The notes beneath the pieces were generated by a model. The model was not told the origin of the DNA. It saw only the letters and a list, made by a program, of their open reading frames with translations, and did no database searches. Of a stretch of 57,220 nt of DNA, positions 23,368 through 31,774 are shown piece by piece (the stretch's first letter is position 1; the number at the start of each line of letters is the position of its first letter). Position numbers and translations under genes: made by a program. Origin of the DNA: Prevotella sp. UBA2746 (GTDB taxonomy: Bacteria; Bacteroidota; Bacteroidia; Bacteroidales; Bacteroidaceae); assembly GCA_002353555.1 (NCBI GenBank), contig DEJO01000007.1, positions 1 through 57,220 on the forward strand. Reading direction: 5' to 3'.

Positions 23368-24573
23368 ATGAATCTCATTTGGAAATTGCTCCGACAGCAT
23401 ATCAGCATCGCCCAGTTTGCGGGTTTCTTCTTTGCCAACCTCTTTGGTATGTTCATCGTTCTCTTGGGAGTGCAGTTCTATCGTGACGTGCTGCCCGTCT
23501 TCACGGCAGAAGACAGCTTCATGAAAGCCGACTACTTGGTGGTCAGCAAGCAGATAGGAACGGCAGGTACGCTCTCAGGGCGCAGCAGCGCATTCACTCA
23601 GCTGGAGCTCAGCGACATCACCTCACAGCCGTTCATCCGCAAGGCGGGCACCTTCATGGGCAACGAGTTTCGTGTGACGGCACAGATGGGTGTCAGCGGT
23701 ACCAACATCCTCCACTCTGAAATCTTCATGCAGAGCATCCCCGACGAGTTTATAGATGCTCCGAAAGCCGACTGGCAGTATCGGGAAGGCAGCATCGAGG
23801 TGCCCGTTATCCTTCCCCGTACATACATCAACATGTATAACTTCGGATTGGCACAAAGCCGTTCGCTTCCCAAGATCAGCGACGGGCTCGTGGGCATGAT
23901 CGACCTGGCACTCTCTATTCGTGGGGTAGGGGGCGAGACTGCTTCTGACAACTATCAGGGACGTGTCATCGGCTTCTCCAATCGCATGAACGAAATTCTT
24001 GTCCCGGCTTCGTTCATGAAGTGGGCTAACGCGAAATATGCTCCTTCTACCACTCCGGAAGTCACCCGCCTCATCGTAGAAGTAGACAACCCGGCATCGG
24101 AAACCATCACCAGGTATTTGGATTCCCACGGCTACGAGTTGGACAAAGATCAGCTGAATGTCGAGAAGACGACCTACTTCCTGCGGCTGGTCGTCACTAT
24201 CGTGATGGTGGTAGGGCTCATCATCTCGCTCCTGAGCTTCTACATCCTCATGCTCAGCGTCTATCTTCTGGTACAGAAGAACTCTTCTAAACTTGAAAGT
24301 CTGCTGCTTATCGGCTATTCGCCCCGACGAGTCGCCCTGCCTTACCAGTTGCTCACGCTGGGGCTCAATGCCGTCGTGCTCGTTATCGCCATTGTCGCCC
24401 TCTGGTTGGTGCGCGACTACTATATGGACATCATCTTCGCCCTCTTCCCGCAAATCGAAGAAGGCACCATGTTGCCCGCCCTTTGTGTTGGGGGTATACT
24501 ATTTGCGCTGGTGACAGTAGTAAACTACATAGCCATCCAGCGCAAAATTTCTGGTATCTACTTCCGCAAGTAG
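23368..24573 (+). CDS. FtsX-like ABC transporter permease
   Basis: 401 residues. One membrane helix near residues 15-40 (FAGFFFANLFGMFIVLLGV), a large periplasmic domain (about 45-270), then three helices: VVTIVMVVGLIISLLSFYIL, LLTLGLNAVVLVIAIVALWL and the last near 375. This is the MacB/LolE-type layout. Its ATPase is the upstream gene. It lacks the LolC/E N-terminal signature, so it is more likely a MacB-like mechanotransmission permease. It converges with the DUF1573 gene with only 8 nt between. Confidence 0.78.
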   Translation: MNLIWKLLRQHISIAQFAGFFFANLFGMFIVLLGVQFYRDVLPVFTAEDSFMKADYLVVSKQIGTAGTLSGRSSAFTQLELSDITSQPFIRKAGTFMGNEFRVTAQMGVSGTNILHSEIFMQSIPDEFIDAPKADWQYREGSIEVPVILPRTYINMYNFGLAQSRSLPKISDGLVGMIDLALSIRGVGGETASDNYQGRVIGFSNRMNEILVPASFMKWANAKYAPSTTPEVTRLIVEVDNPASETITRYLDSHGYELDKDQLNVEKTTYFLRLVVTIVMVVGLIISLLSFYILMLSVYLLVQKNSSKLESLLLIGYSPRRVALPYQLLTLGLNAVVLVIAIVALWLVRDYYMDIIFALFPQIEEGTMLPALCVGGILFALVTVVNYIAIQRKISGIYFRK

Positions 24574-24581
24574 AAAGCCCC

Positions 24582-24965
24582 TTACTCTGTCATCGTTCCC
24601 TCGATATACAGGCGTGTCATCTCCGTCGTGGCATTCGTGCGCACGGTGATGCTCTTCTTGAAATATCCGGGGAACTTTCCGGCACCGTCATAGGTAACCT
24701 TGATGCTGCCCTTCTGTCCCGGAGCTATCGGCTTCTTGTCGTATTGCGGGCTGGTGCATCCGCATGATGCAACGACCTGATTGATGACCAGCGGAGCCTC
24801 TCCGATGTTGGTAAAGGTAAAGGTGACACTCTTCTTTGCAGCCGTTTCGGGGAATGTGCCGATGTTGATGACCTGTTTGTCAAACTTGATTTCTGCTTTT
24901 CCCTGTGCATGGGCTGCCGTGAACATGCCCACCAGCATCAGGGTTATCATAACCATCTTTTTCAT
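24582..24965 (-). CDS. DUF1573 secreted protein
   Basis: 127 residues. Signal peptide MKKMVMITLMLVGMFTAAHA. The mature part is a single immunoglobulin/ASH-like DUF1573 domain: FDKQVINIGTFPETAAKK, then VNQVVASCGCTSPQY with the family Cys-Gly-Cys, and TVRTNATTEMTRLYIEG. Widespread in Bacteroidetes, function unclear. The frame is open upstream to 25094, but that part runs through the promoter; the ATG at 24965 starts the signal peptide. Confidence 0.85.
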   Translation of the reverse strand: MKKMVMITLMLVGMFTAAHAQGKAEIKFDKQVINIGTFPETAAKKSVTFTFTNIGEAPLVINQVVASCGCTSPQYDKKPIAPGQKGSIKVTYDGAGKFPGYFKKSITVRTNATTEMTRLYIEGTMTE

Positions 24966-25054
24966 CTTGCTTATCTGTTTTGTTTGATGTTTATATTCTT
25001 TTTCTGTTGTTTTCTTTACCTTTGATGCGTCAAGGTGACGAAAGTTTAATGATG

Positions 25055-25086
25055 CAAAGGTATAATGAAAACTTAGAATAAGCAAA
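25055..25086 (-). promoter_or_regulatory. DUF1573 gene promoter
   Basis: Minus strand TTTG (25083-25086), 20 bp, TACCTTTG (25055-25062). The leader would be about 85 nt. Confidence 0.75.
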
Positions 25087-25179
25087 AAGAACAAGTATTT
25101 TTTACTTTAAGTATTTCAACGAACTCTTAACTTATTATAAATATCGGCATGATGCGAAGCATTTTTTTCTCTTTTATAT

Positions 25180-25187
25180 TACTTTTG
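25180..25187 (+). promoter_or_regulatory. nagB: nagB -7 element
   Basis: TACTTTTG, an exact -7 match 48 nt before the nagB ATG. No clear -33 TTTG was found. Confidence 0.5.
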
Positions 25188-25234
25188 CATGGTTTTTGTG
25201 CAGAATATCAACAACACTAATAACAAAAAAGATT

Positions 25235-26026
25235 ATGCGACTGATTATTGAAAAAAACTATGACGAGATGTCCAAGTGGGCAGCTAATCATGTCATTGAG
25301 CGTATCAACGCCGCCAAGCCAACGGCTGAAAAGCCTTTCGTTCTGGGACTTCCTACCGGTTCTTCACCTGAAGGTATGTATGCCGAGCTGGTGAAGGCAT
25401 ACAAGGAAGGACGCGTGTCGTTCAAGAACGTGCTCACTTTCAACATGGACGAGTATGTAAACCTGCCGGAAGAACATCCTGAGAGCTACCACTCCTTCAT
25501 GGCTCGCAACCTCTTCAACCACATCGATTGCCCGAAGGAAAACATCCATATCCTCAACGGCAACGCCGAAGACTTGGAGGCTGAGTGTGCACACTACGAG
25601 GAGATGATTCGCGAGGCAGGCGGCATAGACCTCTTCCTCGGCGGCATTGGCCCCGACGGACACATCGCTTTCAACGAGCCTTACTCTTCGCTCTCTTCAC
25701 GCACCCGCGTGAAGACGCTGACCACCGACACCATCATCGCCAACAGCCGTTTCTTCGACAACGACGTGAACAAGGTGCCGAAGCTGGCGCTCACCGTTGG
25801 CGTGGGCACCGTCATGGATGCCAAAGAGGTGATGATACTCGTCAACGGTCACCACAAGGCACGTGCGCTGAAGGCTGCCGTTGAAGGTGCCGTCACCCAC
25901 GAGTGGACCATCTCTGCCCTGCAGATGCATCCCCACGGCATCATCGTTGCCGACGAGCCTGCAACCGACGAACTGAAGGTGTCTACCTACAAGTATTTCA
26001 AGGACATAGAGAAGGACAATCTGTAG
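25235..26026 (+). CDS. nagB: Glucosamine-6-phosphate deaminase
   Basis: Converts glucosamine-6-phosphate to fructose-6-phosphate and ammonia, linking amino-sugar use to glycolysis. 263 residues, same as E. coli NagB within a few. Motifs: GLPTGSSPEGMYAEL (phosphate loop), TFNMDEYVNL (catalytic Asp), GGIGPDGHIAFNEP (Asp, His and Glu of the active site). The ATG at 25235 gives the family start MRLIIEKNYDEMSKWAA; the open frame upstream is not used. The next gene begins 4 nt after the stop. Confidence 0.95.
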   Translation: MRLIIEKNYDEMSKWAANHVIERINAAKPTAEKPFVLGLPTGSSPEGMYAELVKAYKEGRVSFKNVLTFNMDEYVNLPEEHPESYHSFMARNLFNHIDCPKENIHILNGNAEDLEAECAHYEEMIREAGGIDLFLGGIGPDGHIAFNEPYSSLSSRTRVKTLTTDTIIANSRFFDNDVNKVPKLALTVGVGTVMDAKEVMILVNGHHKARALKAAVEGAVTHEWTISALQMHPHGIIVADEPATDELKVSTYKYFKDIEKDNL

Positions 26027-26030
26027 AGCG

Positions 26031-27008
26031 TTGGGAGTTATACGTTTTATCAAAGACTGGACGTTGCCCGTAGCGATGGCTACGGGCACGTTTGCCTATT
26101 TGCTCTTTGCCTTCGTGCCGCAGTTGGAGTCGGCGGCGGAGTTTTTCCTGCCCATCTTCAGCACCATCTTCCCCCTGTTAATGTTCTTCATCCTCTTTGT
26201 GACGTTTTGCAAAGTAGACTTCCGCAAGCTCATCCCCGTTAGGTGGATATGGTGGGTGTGCCTGTTTCAGCTGCTTTTCATCGCCGTCATCGTAGGTGCC
26301 ATTCTGGTCTTTCATGTAAAAGGGCGCGACCTGATACTGCTTGAAGCCGTGCTGACCTGCATCATCAGCCCCGGGGCGGCTGCCGCTGCCGTCGTCACCC
26401 AGAAGCTGGGCGGTTCGCTGGAAGAGCTGACCACCTACACTTTCATCTCCAACTTCATGTGTGCCACGCTGGTGCCCGTCTGTTTTCCGCTTATAGACCC
26501 CTCTGTCCACATGTCGTTCCTCCACGCTTTCTTCCTCATCCTGTACAAAGTGTGCCTCATTCTCTTGGTTCCCATGGTGCTGGCATATATCGTAAAGCAT
26601 CACATGCACCGGTTCCATCAGCTTGTGGTCAGCATCAAGGACCTGAGCTACTATCTGTGGGCTGTATCGCTCGCCATTGTCACGGGTATGACCGTGATGA
26701 ACATCTGTCATGCTGATACCTCTGCCGGCTTCCTCTTCCTCATAGCCTTGCTGGGACTCCTGCTCTGTATCGTCCAGTTTGCCGTAGGCCGCTATGTTGG
26801 CCATTTTTTCAATCGTACCGTCGAGGCTGGTCAGGCATTAGGGCAGAAGAACACCGCCTTTGCCATCTGGATAGCCTATACCTATCTCAATCCGCTCTCC
26901 TCCGTCGGTCCTGGCTGCTACATTCTCTGGCAGAACATCGTCAACAGCATAGAGATATGGCAGAAGAGGAGAGAAAGTCCCTCAGCCCCTAAAGGGGGAG
27001 TACGTTAG
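26031..27008 (+). CDS. Bile acid:sodium symporter (BASS)-like membrane transporter
   Basis: 325 residues, about 9-10 membrane helices. The layout and the GAAAAAVVTQKLGGSLEELT segment, together with AGQALGQKNTAFAIWIAYTY and NPLSSVGPGCYILWQNIVNS, resemble SBF/BASS-type carriers; an auxin-efflux-type carrier is the main alternative. Substrate unknown. The likely start is TTG at 26031, 4 nt after nagB; the first ATG (26076) would cut into the first helix. Coupling to nagB hints at an amino-sugar or organic-anion substrate, which is inference only. Confidence 0.65.
   Translation: MGVIRFIKDWTLPVAMATGTFAYLLFAFVPQLESAAEFFLPIFSTIFPLLMFFILFVTFCKVDFRKLIPVRWIWWVCLFQLLFIAVIVGAILVFHVKGRDLILLEAVLTCIISPGAAAAAVVTQKLGGSLEELTTYTFISNFMCATLVPVCFPLIDPSVHMSFLHAFFLILYKVCLILLVPMVLAYIVKHHMHRFHQLVVSIKDLSYYLWAVSLAIVTGMTVMNICHADTSAGFLFLIALLGLLLCIVQFAVGRYVGHFFNRTVEAGQALGQKNTAFAIWIAYTYLNPLSSVGPGCYILWQNIVNSIEIWQKRRESPSAPKGGVR
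26984..26998. repeat. GC-rich short hairpin at the end of the transporter gene
   Basis: CCCCTAAAGGGG-type hairpin overlapping the last codons of the transporter gene, related to the hairpins at 10747 and 31775. Confidence 0.45.
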
Positions 27009-27049
27009 GTAAAGCTGACAAATCGTGAAATTGTGAAATCGTGAAGTCA

Positions 27050-27829
27050 ATGGTGAACCGTAAATTGCTGCTGCTTATCAGCTTCCTGCTGCCAACAATT
27101 ATGATGGCGCAGACGGCTGTCGACGGGCTTTTCGTAGCTCGTCCTGACACGCTGCCGGCACCTATGAAGCCGCAACAGAGCAGCACGGTTCCTCCCGTGA
27201 TGAGTTTTGACGGCACCCCTTCATCATTCAATTCTCAATCCACATCCCCCAACCAAGGTCAGTTGGTCTTGCTTATCGGCGACTCCATGTGCGACGGCTT
27301 GGGCAGCCGCCTCTCCGACTATGCCGCCGAGAACGGCTTTGAGTTCCATTGCGTCATCTGGTATGGCTCTACCGCCAAGATGTGGGCTACAACCGGCGAC
27401 CTGCGCTACCATATCGAGCGGCTTCGCCCCACCTTCATCATCATGTCACTCGGCACCAACGACATGGGCTATCACGACTACACCCAGCGTGAACTGTGGA
27501 TACAGCAGATCATCAAGCAGTTCGGCGACACGCCTTATCTCTGGATTGGTCCCCTCACATGGCGACGCTTCTCCGACCGTACCATCGTGGAGGTCATACG
27601 TCGCAATGTCGCTCCCAACCGTTTCTTCGACAGCACACCCGTCTATTGCCAGCGACTCGACGGCATCCATCCCACCTTTCCTGCTGCTGCACGGTGGACA
27701 GACCGCATCTGCGCATGGATGACACGCACCCGACTGACCGACGGCACGATCACCTGGAACCTTCCACAACGCAAGTCAGTCTTCCGTCCTGATGCCAAGC
27801 ATACCCTCCGATACAAAGGAAGGCGATAA
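27050..27829 (+). CDS. SGNH/GDSL-family hydrolase, exported
   Basis: 259 residues. Signal peptide (VNRKLLLLISFLLPTIMMAQ), a Pro/Ser-rich linker to about residue 75, then an SGNH fold: block I LLIGDSMCDGLGS (Ser nucleophile), block III SLGTNDMGYHD (oxyanion Asn), block V RLDGIHPTFPA (Asp and His of the triad). Substrate class (acetyl ester, lipid or peptidoglycan) cannot be told. The ATG at 27050 is preferred over the GTG at 27041. It follows the transporter by 41 nt and may be the third gene of the nagB transcript. Confidence 0.85.
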   Translation: MVNRKLLLLISFLLPTIMMAQTAVDGLFVARPDTLPAPMKPQQSSTVPPVMSFDGTPSSFNSQSTSPNQGQLVLLIGDSMCDGLGSRLSDYAAENGFEFHCVIWYGSTAKMWATTGDLRYHIERLRPTFIIMSLGTNDMGYHDYTQRELWIQQIIKQFGDTPYLWIGPLTWRRFSDRTIVEVIRRNVAPNRFFDSTPVYCQRLDGIHPTFPAAARWTDRICAWMTRTRLTDGTITWNLPQRKSVFRPDAKHTLRYKGRR

Positions 27830-27844
27830 AAACTATAATACACC

Positions 27845-28795
27845 TTACTCCTCACTCTTCTTCTTATCCGCCGCTTCGTAAGCGTTGACGATGCGGGTGA
27901 CGAGCTTGTGGCGTACGATGTCTTTCTTGCCGAGTGTGACGACACCGATGCCTTCTATGCCGGTGAGTATGCGGAGGGCTTCGTGCAGTCCGCTTTTCTG
28001 TTCGCGCGGCAGGTCTATCTGCGTCATGTCGCCTGTGATAATCATCTTAGTGTTCCATCCCATACGGGTGAGGAACATGCGTATCTGTGCGGGGGTAGTG
28101 TTTTGTGCCTCGTCGAGAATGACGACGGCATCGGAGAGTGTGCGTCCGCGCATGAAGGCAAGTGGGGCTATCTGTATGACGTGCTTCTCCATCAGGTCTT
28201 GCAGCTTGGTTGCTGGCAGCATGTCTTCGAGTGCGTCGTAGAGGGGCTGCAGGTAGGGGTCTATCTTGTCCTTCATGTCGCCCGGCAGGAATCCGAGTTT
28301 CTCTCCGGCTTCTACGGCAGGGCGTGAGAGGATGATGCGCTTGGCGGCCTTCTCCTTCAGGGCACGCACGGCGAGGGCTATGCTCAGGTAGGTCTTACCC
28401 GTTCCTGCCGGTCCTACGGCGAAGACCATATCGTTATTGTTAAAGGCATCGATGAGCTTCTGCTGGTTTTCGGAGCGGCTCTTGATGGGCCTTCCCGATA
28501 GGCTGTAGACGACGACACCCTTGACGGCTTCCTCCTTGGTCTTGACGCCTTTGACGATGTCAACGATGTCCTCGTCGCTGATGTTGTTGAAGCGCAGCAC
28601 GTGCTTGCGCATCGTTTCGAGGTTTTCTTCAAACTGTGCCATCTGTTCCTCGTCGCCCAGCACCTTGACCACGTTGCCGCGTGCCATGATGCGCAGCTTC
28701 GGGAAGAGCGACTTGATGACTTGCAGGTAGCTGTTCCCCGTGCCGTATAGCATCACGGGTTCTATGTCTTCAAGTATGATATGCTTTTCTGTCAC
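27845..28795 (-). CDS. PhoH family ATPase
   Basis: 316 residues. A short KH-like N-terminal region (GNVVKVLGDEEQMAQFEENL) precedes the PhoH P-loop domain: Walker A VGPAGTGKTYLS near residue 135, Walker B AVVILDEAQNTTPAQ, then MIITGDMTQIDLP. PhoH/PhoL proteins bind nucleotide and are linked to RNA metabolism; the exact role is unsettled. Convergent with the SGNH gene. Starts MTEKHIILEDIEPVML, normal for Bacteroidales. Confidence 0.92.
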   Translation of the reverse strand: MTEKHIILEDIEPVMLYGTGNSYLQVIKSLFPKLRIMARGNVVKVLGDEEQMAQFEENLETMRKHVLRFNNISDEDIVDIVKGVKTKEEAVKGVVVYSLSGRPIKSRSENQQKLIDAFNNNDMVFAVGPAGTGKTYLSIALAVRALKEKAAKRIILSRPAVEAGEKLGFLPGDMKDKIDPYLQPLYDALEDMLPATKLQDLMEKHVIQIAPLAFMRGRTLSDAVVILDEAQNTTPAQIRMFLTRMGWNTKMIITGDMTQIDLPREQKSGLHEALRILTGIEGIGVVTLGKKDIVRHKLVTRIVNAYEAADKKKSEE

Positions 28796-28820
28796 TTGTC
28801 GTAATGGTTTTTGTCGGCTG

Positions 28821-28828
28821 CAAAGGTA
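28821..28828 (-). promoter_or_regulatory. phoH -7 element
   Basis: TACCTTTG on the minus strand, 25 nt before the phoH ATG; the -33 element is weak. Confidence 0.5.
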
Positions 28829-28952
28829 GTGATTATTTTACTATTTTTTAGAAACAATAATCAGTTTTCTTTAGAAAAGAAAAACTCTTTTGTATCTTCG
28901 TAGAGAGAATGAGAATAGTATCTTACCGAAGAATTTAAATAAAAATTGTACA

Positions 28953-29043
28953 TACGACACCATGTTTCGTAGACTGCCCAGGCTCAGCAGCTTACGTGAC
29001 AGAGGCACGGGTGTAGGTATACGCTGATTGAGCGCAAGTCGTA
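28953..29043. other. Structured non-coding element
   Basis: Four nested helices can be drawn: TACGAC/GTCGTA (28953-28958 with 29038-29043), GCTCA/TGAGC (28982-28986 with 29029-29033), CAGC/GCTG (28988-28991 with 29023-29026) and CGTG/CACG (28995-28998 with 29006-29009). It is GC-rich against AT-rich flanks. A 67-residue frame on the minus strand covers it but has no recognisable features. No RNA family is recognised. Confidence 0.3.
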
Positions 29044-29089
29044 CACCGCCCCCAAAAGCTGAAAATACAAACATTTAGTCCCTTTTCTG

Positions 29090-29177
29090 CAACTGTTATG
29101 TGTTTGCCTTCCAACTACTATGAGTTTGGAACGCAACTATATAGTAGTTGGCTTGCAAACTCATAGTAGTTGGAAGG
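29090..29177. repeat. 22-bp-period palindromic repeat array A
   Basis: Four tandem 22-bp units (29090, 29112, 29134, 29156), each a 17-bp near-palindrome plus a 5-bp linker. Cores: CAACTGTTATGTGTTTG, CAACTACTATGAGTTTG, CAACTATATAGTAGTTG, CAAACTCATAGTAGTTG; linkers CCTTC, GAACG, GCTTG, GAAGG. The cores of units 2 and 4 are exact reverse complements, so the block can also fold as a 22-bp perfect stem (29107-29128 with 29156-29177) around a smaller hairpin. Confidence 0.85.
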
Positions 29178-29200
29178 TCGGTGTTCGACTTTTGCCTAAA

Positions 29201-30649
29201 TTAAAATTTATAATCTATTCCCACGCCTATGACGTTGTTGGAGCGCGAGTAGGTGTCCTTGCCAGCGTATGGCGTGCCGAGATATTGCGGTTGTTCGTGG
29301 GTGTAGTCACTATAGAGGGTGATGAAGTAGCCAGCGTTGAGGCGCACGCGGTCGTTGATGTTCCATGCTCCGCCGAGACCTATGGAGTAGCTGTCGCAGG
29401 CGAAGGACGTGTTCTGTTGGTAGCCGTCGGAAAGGCCGTAGTCGGTACGTTGTGCTCCGCAGCTGATGGTGAACTTGCGGTTGATGTCGTACTCCACGCC
29501 TGCCAGCACTTCGTGCGTCCCGTGCTTGAGTTCCTTCTGCCTGTCGTCAGCCATCTTTGCGTGGCGGTCGTCGAAAAAGTGGTATTCGAGCGTGGCTCTT
29601 AGTTTTGGTGTGAACTCGTAGCCAACGGCGGCGGCGAAGAGTGCCGGCATGTCGTAGCGCACGCGCTCGCCCGGCATGTAGTTCTTGATCTTGGCTGCCA
29701 TCTCGCCGCCCATGCTCTGTGCTACAGCCGCCAGCGTTGCCTCATTGCCCACCTGCTCAGCCGTAGCCTTGATGTCGGTCTGTGTGCCCATCATCGTGAC
29801 GCTGAGTGCTTGGGTAGTGTTCTTGGTGTTGAGCTTGGTGCGGAACTCATAGCGTGCCGAGAGTGTCAGCGGTCCTTTGTGGAAACCGAGTGCCACGATG
29901 GGGGTCACGCCCCATGCCCGTTGCGTTACGTCGAGCTGCAAGTGCATGAGCTGTTGTGAACCCAGCGCCTCGTGGGTGGTCGCTGTCACGTGGCCGCGGT
30001 TGTAACCGTCATAGTAGTTAGCACGCACGCCGACGGCAGCCGACAGCCATTCCCGTATCTTGTAGCTGAAGTTCAGCTGTCCGCCGTAGATGTATTGCTT
30101 GCCTTTCACCTCGGAGTTGATGGCATACATGTCAGGAGTTACGACGGGGCTGGCAGGGTTCTGCATGTGGGCGGCTACAGACCGTTCGAATATCTTTCCC
30201 ATCGTCATCACGTTGAACATCGGGATGCCGTCGCTGTACTTCACGAAGCCGCCGCTGCCTACGATGCCTATCATTGCCGAGAGTGCCCATCGGTCTTTCT
30301 TGTAGGCGGCAAAGAGTGCGGGCACGATGGGTGCCGATGCCTTGCCCTTGAACTTCTGCTGGATGTCATATCCGCCGTAGCCCAGTGCAGGGTTAGCAAG
30401 GAAGTGGGGTATGGAGGTCTCGATGTCGCGGTTTTGCCAAGGCTTTTGGAAATTGAGTGACAGCTGCCATCCTTCGTGTCCCCATACCATTCCTGCTGGG
30501 TTGCTGAAGGCTCCGTCAATTTCTGTCGTTGCACCACGTGCCATCATACGGTCGAATGCAATGTGATAGTTCGTGTTGGTCATCAATCCACCGGCATGCG
30601 CCGTAACGCATGCAACGGTGGTTATCAACAATAAAAGTCTTTGTTTCAT
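29201..30649 (-). CDS. OmpP1/FadL/TodX-family outer-membrane protein
   Basis: 482 residues. Signal peptide MKQRLLLLITTVACVTAHAG, cut near HAG. The mature start GGLMTNTNYHIAFDRMMARG and the EIDGAFSNPAGM element (NPA motif) are hallmarks of FadL-type porins. The protein then alternates strands and ends in GIGIDYKF-like aromatic sequence (GVGIDYKF) for beta-barrel assembly. The family imports hydrophobic compounds such as fatty acids. The acyl-CoA ligases at 47-50.6 kb could use its substrates, but they are not neighbours. Divergent from the AraC gene. Confidence 0.87.
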   Translation of the reverse strand: MKQRLLLLITTVACVTAHAGGLMTNTNYHIAFDRMMARGATTEIDGAFSNPAGMVWGHEGWQLSLNFQKPWQNRDIETSIPHFLANPALGYGGYDIQQKFKGKASAPIVPALFAAYKKDRWALSAMIGIVGSGGFVKYSDGIPMFNVMTMGKIFERSVAAHMQNPASPVVTPDMYAINSEVKGKQYIYGGQLNFSYKIREWLSAAVGVRANYYDGYNRGHVTATTHEALGSQQLMHLQLDVTQRAWGVTPIVALGFHKGPLTLSARYEFRTKLNTKNTTQALSVTMMGTQTDIKATAEQVGNEATLAAVAQSMGGEMAAKIKNYMPGERVRYDMPALFAAAVGYEFTPKLRATLEYHFFDDRHAKMADDRQKELKHGTHEVLAGVEYDINRKFTISCGAQRTDYGLSDGYQQNTSFACDSYSIGLGGAWNINDRVRLNAGYFITLYSDYTHEQPQYLGTPYAGKDTYSRSNNVIGVGIDYKF

Positions 30650-30702
30650 TCGTTTTGTGTATATATGTCGAAAGTAAAGTATGTAGCTATTGTTTTCGGT
30701 TG

Positions 30703-30710
30703 CAAATGTA
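30703..30710 (-). promoter_or_regulatory. -7 element of the FadL-type porin gene
   Basis: TACATTTG on the minus strand, an exact match; no clear -33. The leader would be about 45 nt. Confidence 0.45.
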
Positions 30711-30810
30711 ATGCTATTTGAGTGAAGGTCTACGGAAAGATTGTTTGAGATATTTGCCTTTTTGTATGATTTTTATTGCAAAAAGATACTTACAATACAG
30801 AAAAATAGTT

Positions 30811-30818
30811 TATCTTTG
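30811..30818 (+). promoter_or_regulatory. -7 element of the AraC-family gene
   Basis: TATCTTTG followed by only 7 nt before the ATG at 30826, so the mRNA may be leaderless. The -33 match is weak. Confidence 0.5.
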
Positions 30819-30825
30819 CAGGCGT

Positions 30826-31719
30826 ATGTTAGTAGATACCATATCGCTCGAACTGTTCAGGAACACGGCACAATGGAAAGCCAACGGACTGATTTTCCTT
30901 CATGAAGGATTCTTCATGATGAGGGATTTCCGTTTCCACCAGCGTGACTTCCTCCAGCCTCAGCAGCCCTACCGACTGTCCGAAGGGCGTGTCGTATGGG
31001 TTAAGAGCGGAACGGCTACCTACGCCATTAACCTTATCGAGTATCATTTCCGTGCCGGAGACCTCATTGTCTTCTACTCCGATTCGCTCATCGAGAAGCG
31101 CGGCCACTCCGACGACTTCACCTTCGATGCCTTCGCCTTCGAGCGACGCTTCGGGATGAACATGCCGTCGCTCAACCCCAGCGTAGACGCAGAAGGCAAA
31201 CGCCTTTCTTTCGCGCGCGTACATCTTACTAAACATGCACAGTCGATAGTAGGGCAATACGTCTCCCTGTTATGGAAGGTCGTACACGAAGAGCCGTTCA
31301 ACAACGAAAACGTGCAGATGCTCATCCACTCCCTGTTGCTCTACCACCGTCAGCAGCATCTGGGCAAGGAAGAGTTCCTTACCGCCAAGAACCGCCGCGA
31401 AGAACTTATCCACCGCTTCCTGGCACTCATCAGCCTCCATGCAGCCACAGAGCGGCGCATTCCTTTCTATGCCGACAAGCTGTGTGTCGAACCCCATTAC
31501 CTCAGCACCCTCGTCAAGGAGTCTACGGGACAGACCGTCATGCAATGGATCAACCAGACCGCCATCAAGGAGGTCAAGGTGTGGCTTGCCTATAGCGACG
31601 AGAGCATCACTGAGATTGCTTACCGTCTCGCCTTCCCCGATTCATCAGCACTTACTAAGTTCTTCCGCCGGGAAACAGGAGTTACGCCCAGCCAATACAG
31701 AGAGCAGGCGAAAGGGTAG
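30826..31719 (+). CDS. AraC-family transcriptional regulator
   Basis: 297 residues. The N-terminal part (to about residue 180) is a cupin-like sensing domain (FHEGFFMMRDF is near its start as LHEGFFMMRDFRF). The C-terminal AraC double helix-turn-helix is clear: FYADKLCVEPHYLSTLVKES, then ESITEIAYRLAFPDSSALTK, then FFRRETGVTPSQYRE. Ligand unknown. The frame is open to 30718, but the region before 30826 holds the promoter, and MLVDTISLELF starts the cupin domain. Divergent from the FadL-type porin gene, which is a possible target by position. Confidence 0.9.
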   Translation: MLVDTISLELFRNTAQWKANGLIFLHEGFFMMRDFRFHQRDFLQPQQPYRLSEGRVVWVKSGTATYAINLIEYHFRAGDLIVFYSDSLIEKRGHSDDFTFDAFAFERRFGMNMPSLNPSVDAEGKRLSFARVHLTKHAQSIVGQYVSLLWKVVHEEPFNNENVQMLIHSLLLYHRQQHLGKEEFLTAKNRREELIHRFLALISLHAATERRIPFYADKLCVEPHYLSTLVKESTGQTVMQWINQTAIKEVKVWLAYSDESITEIAYRLAFPDSSALTKFFRRETGVTPSQYREQAKG

Positions 31720-31774
31720 AGGAGCCCCCAAAAAGCTTATTCCCAAGAGCCTCCCCCAAAAAGCCCACCCCCAA

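Noticed and set aside
28871..29074. 67-codon minus-strand frame
   Set aside because: It coincides with a structured element; no protein features are visible.
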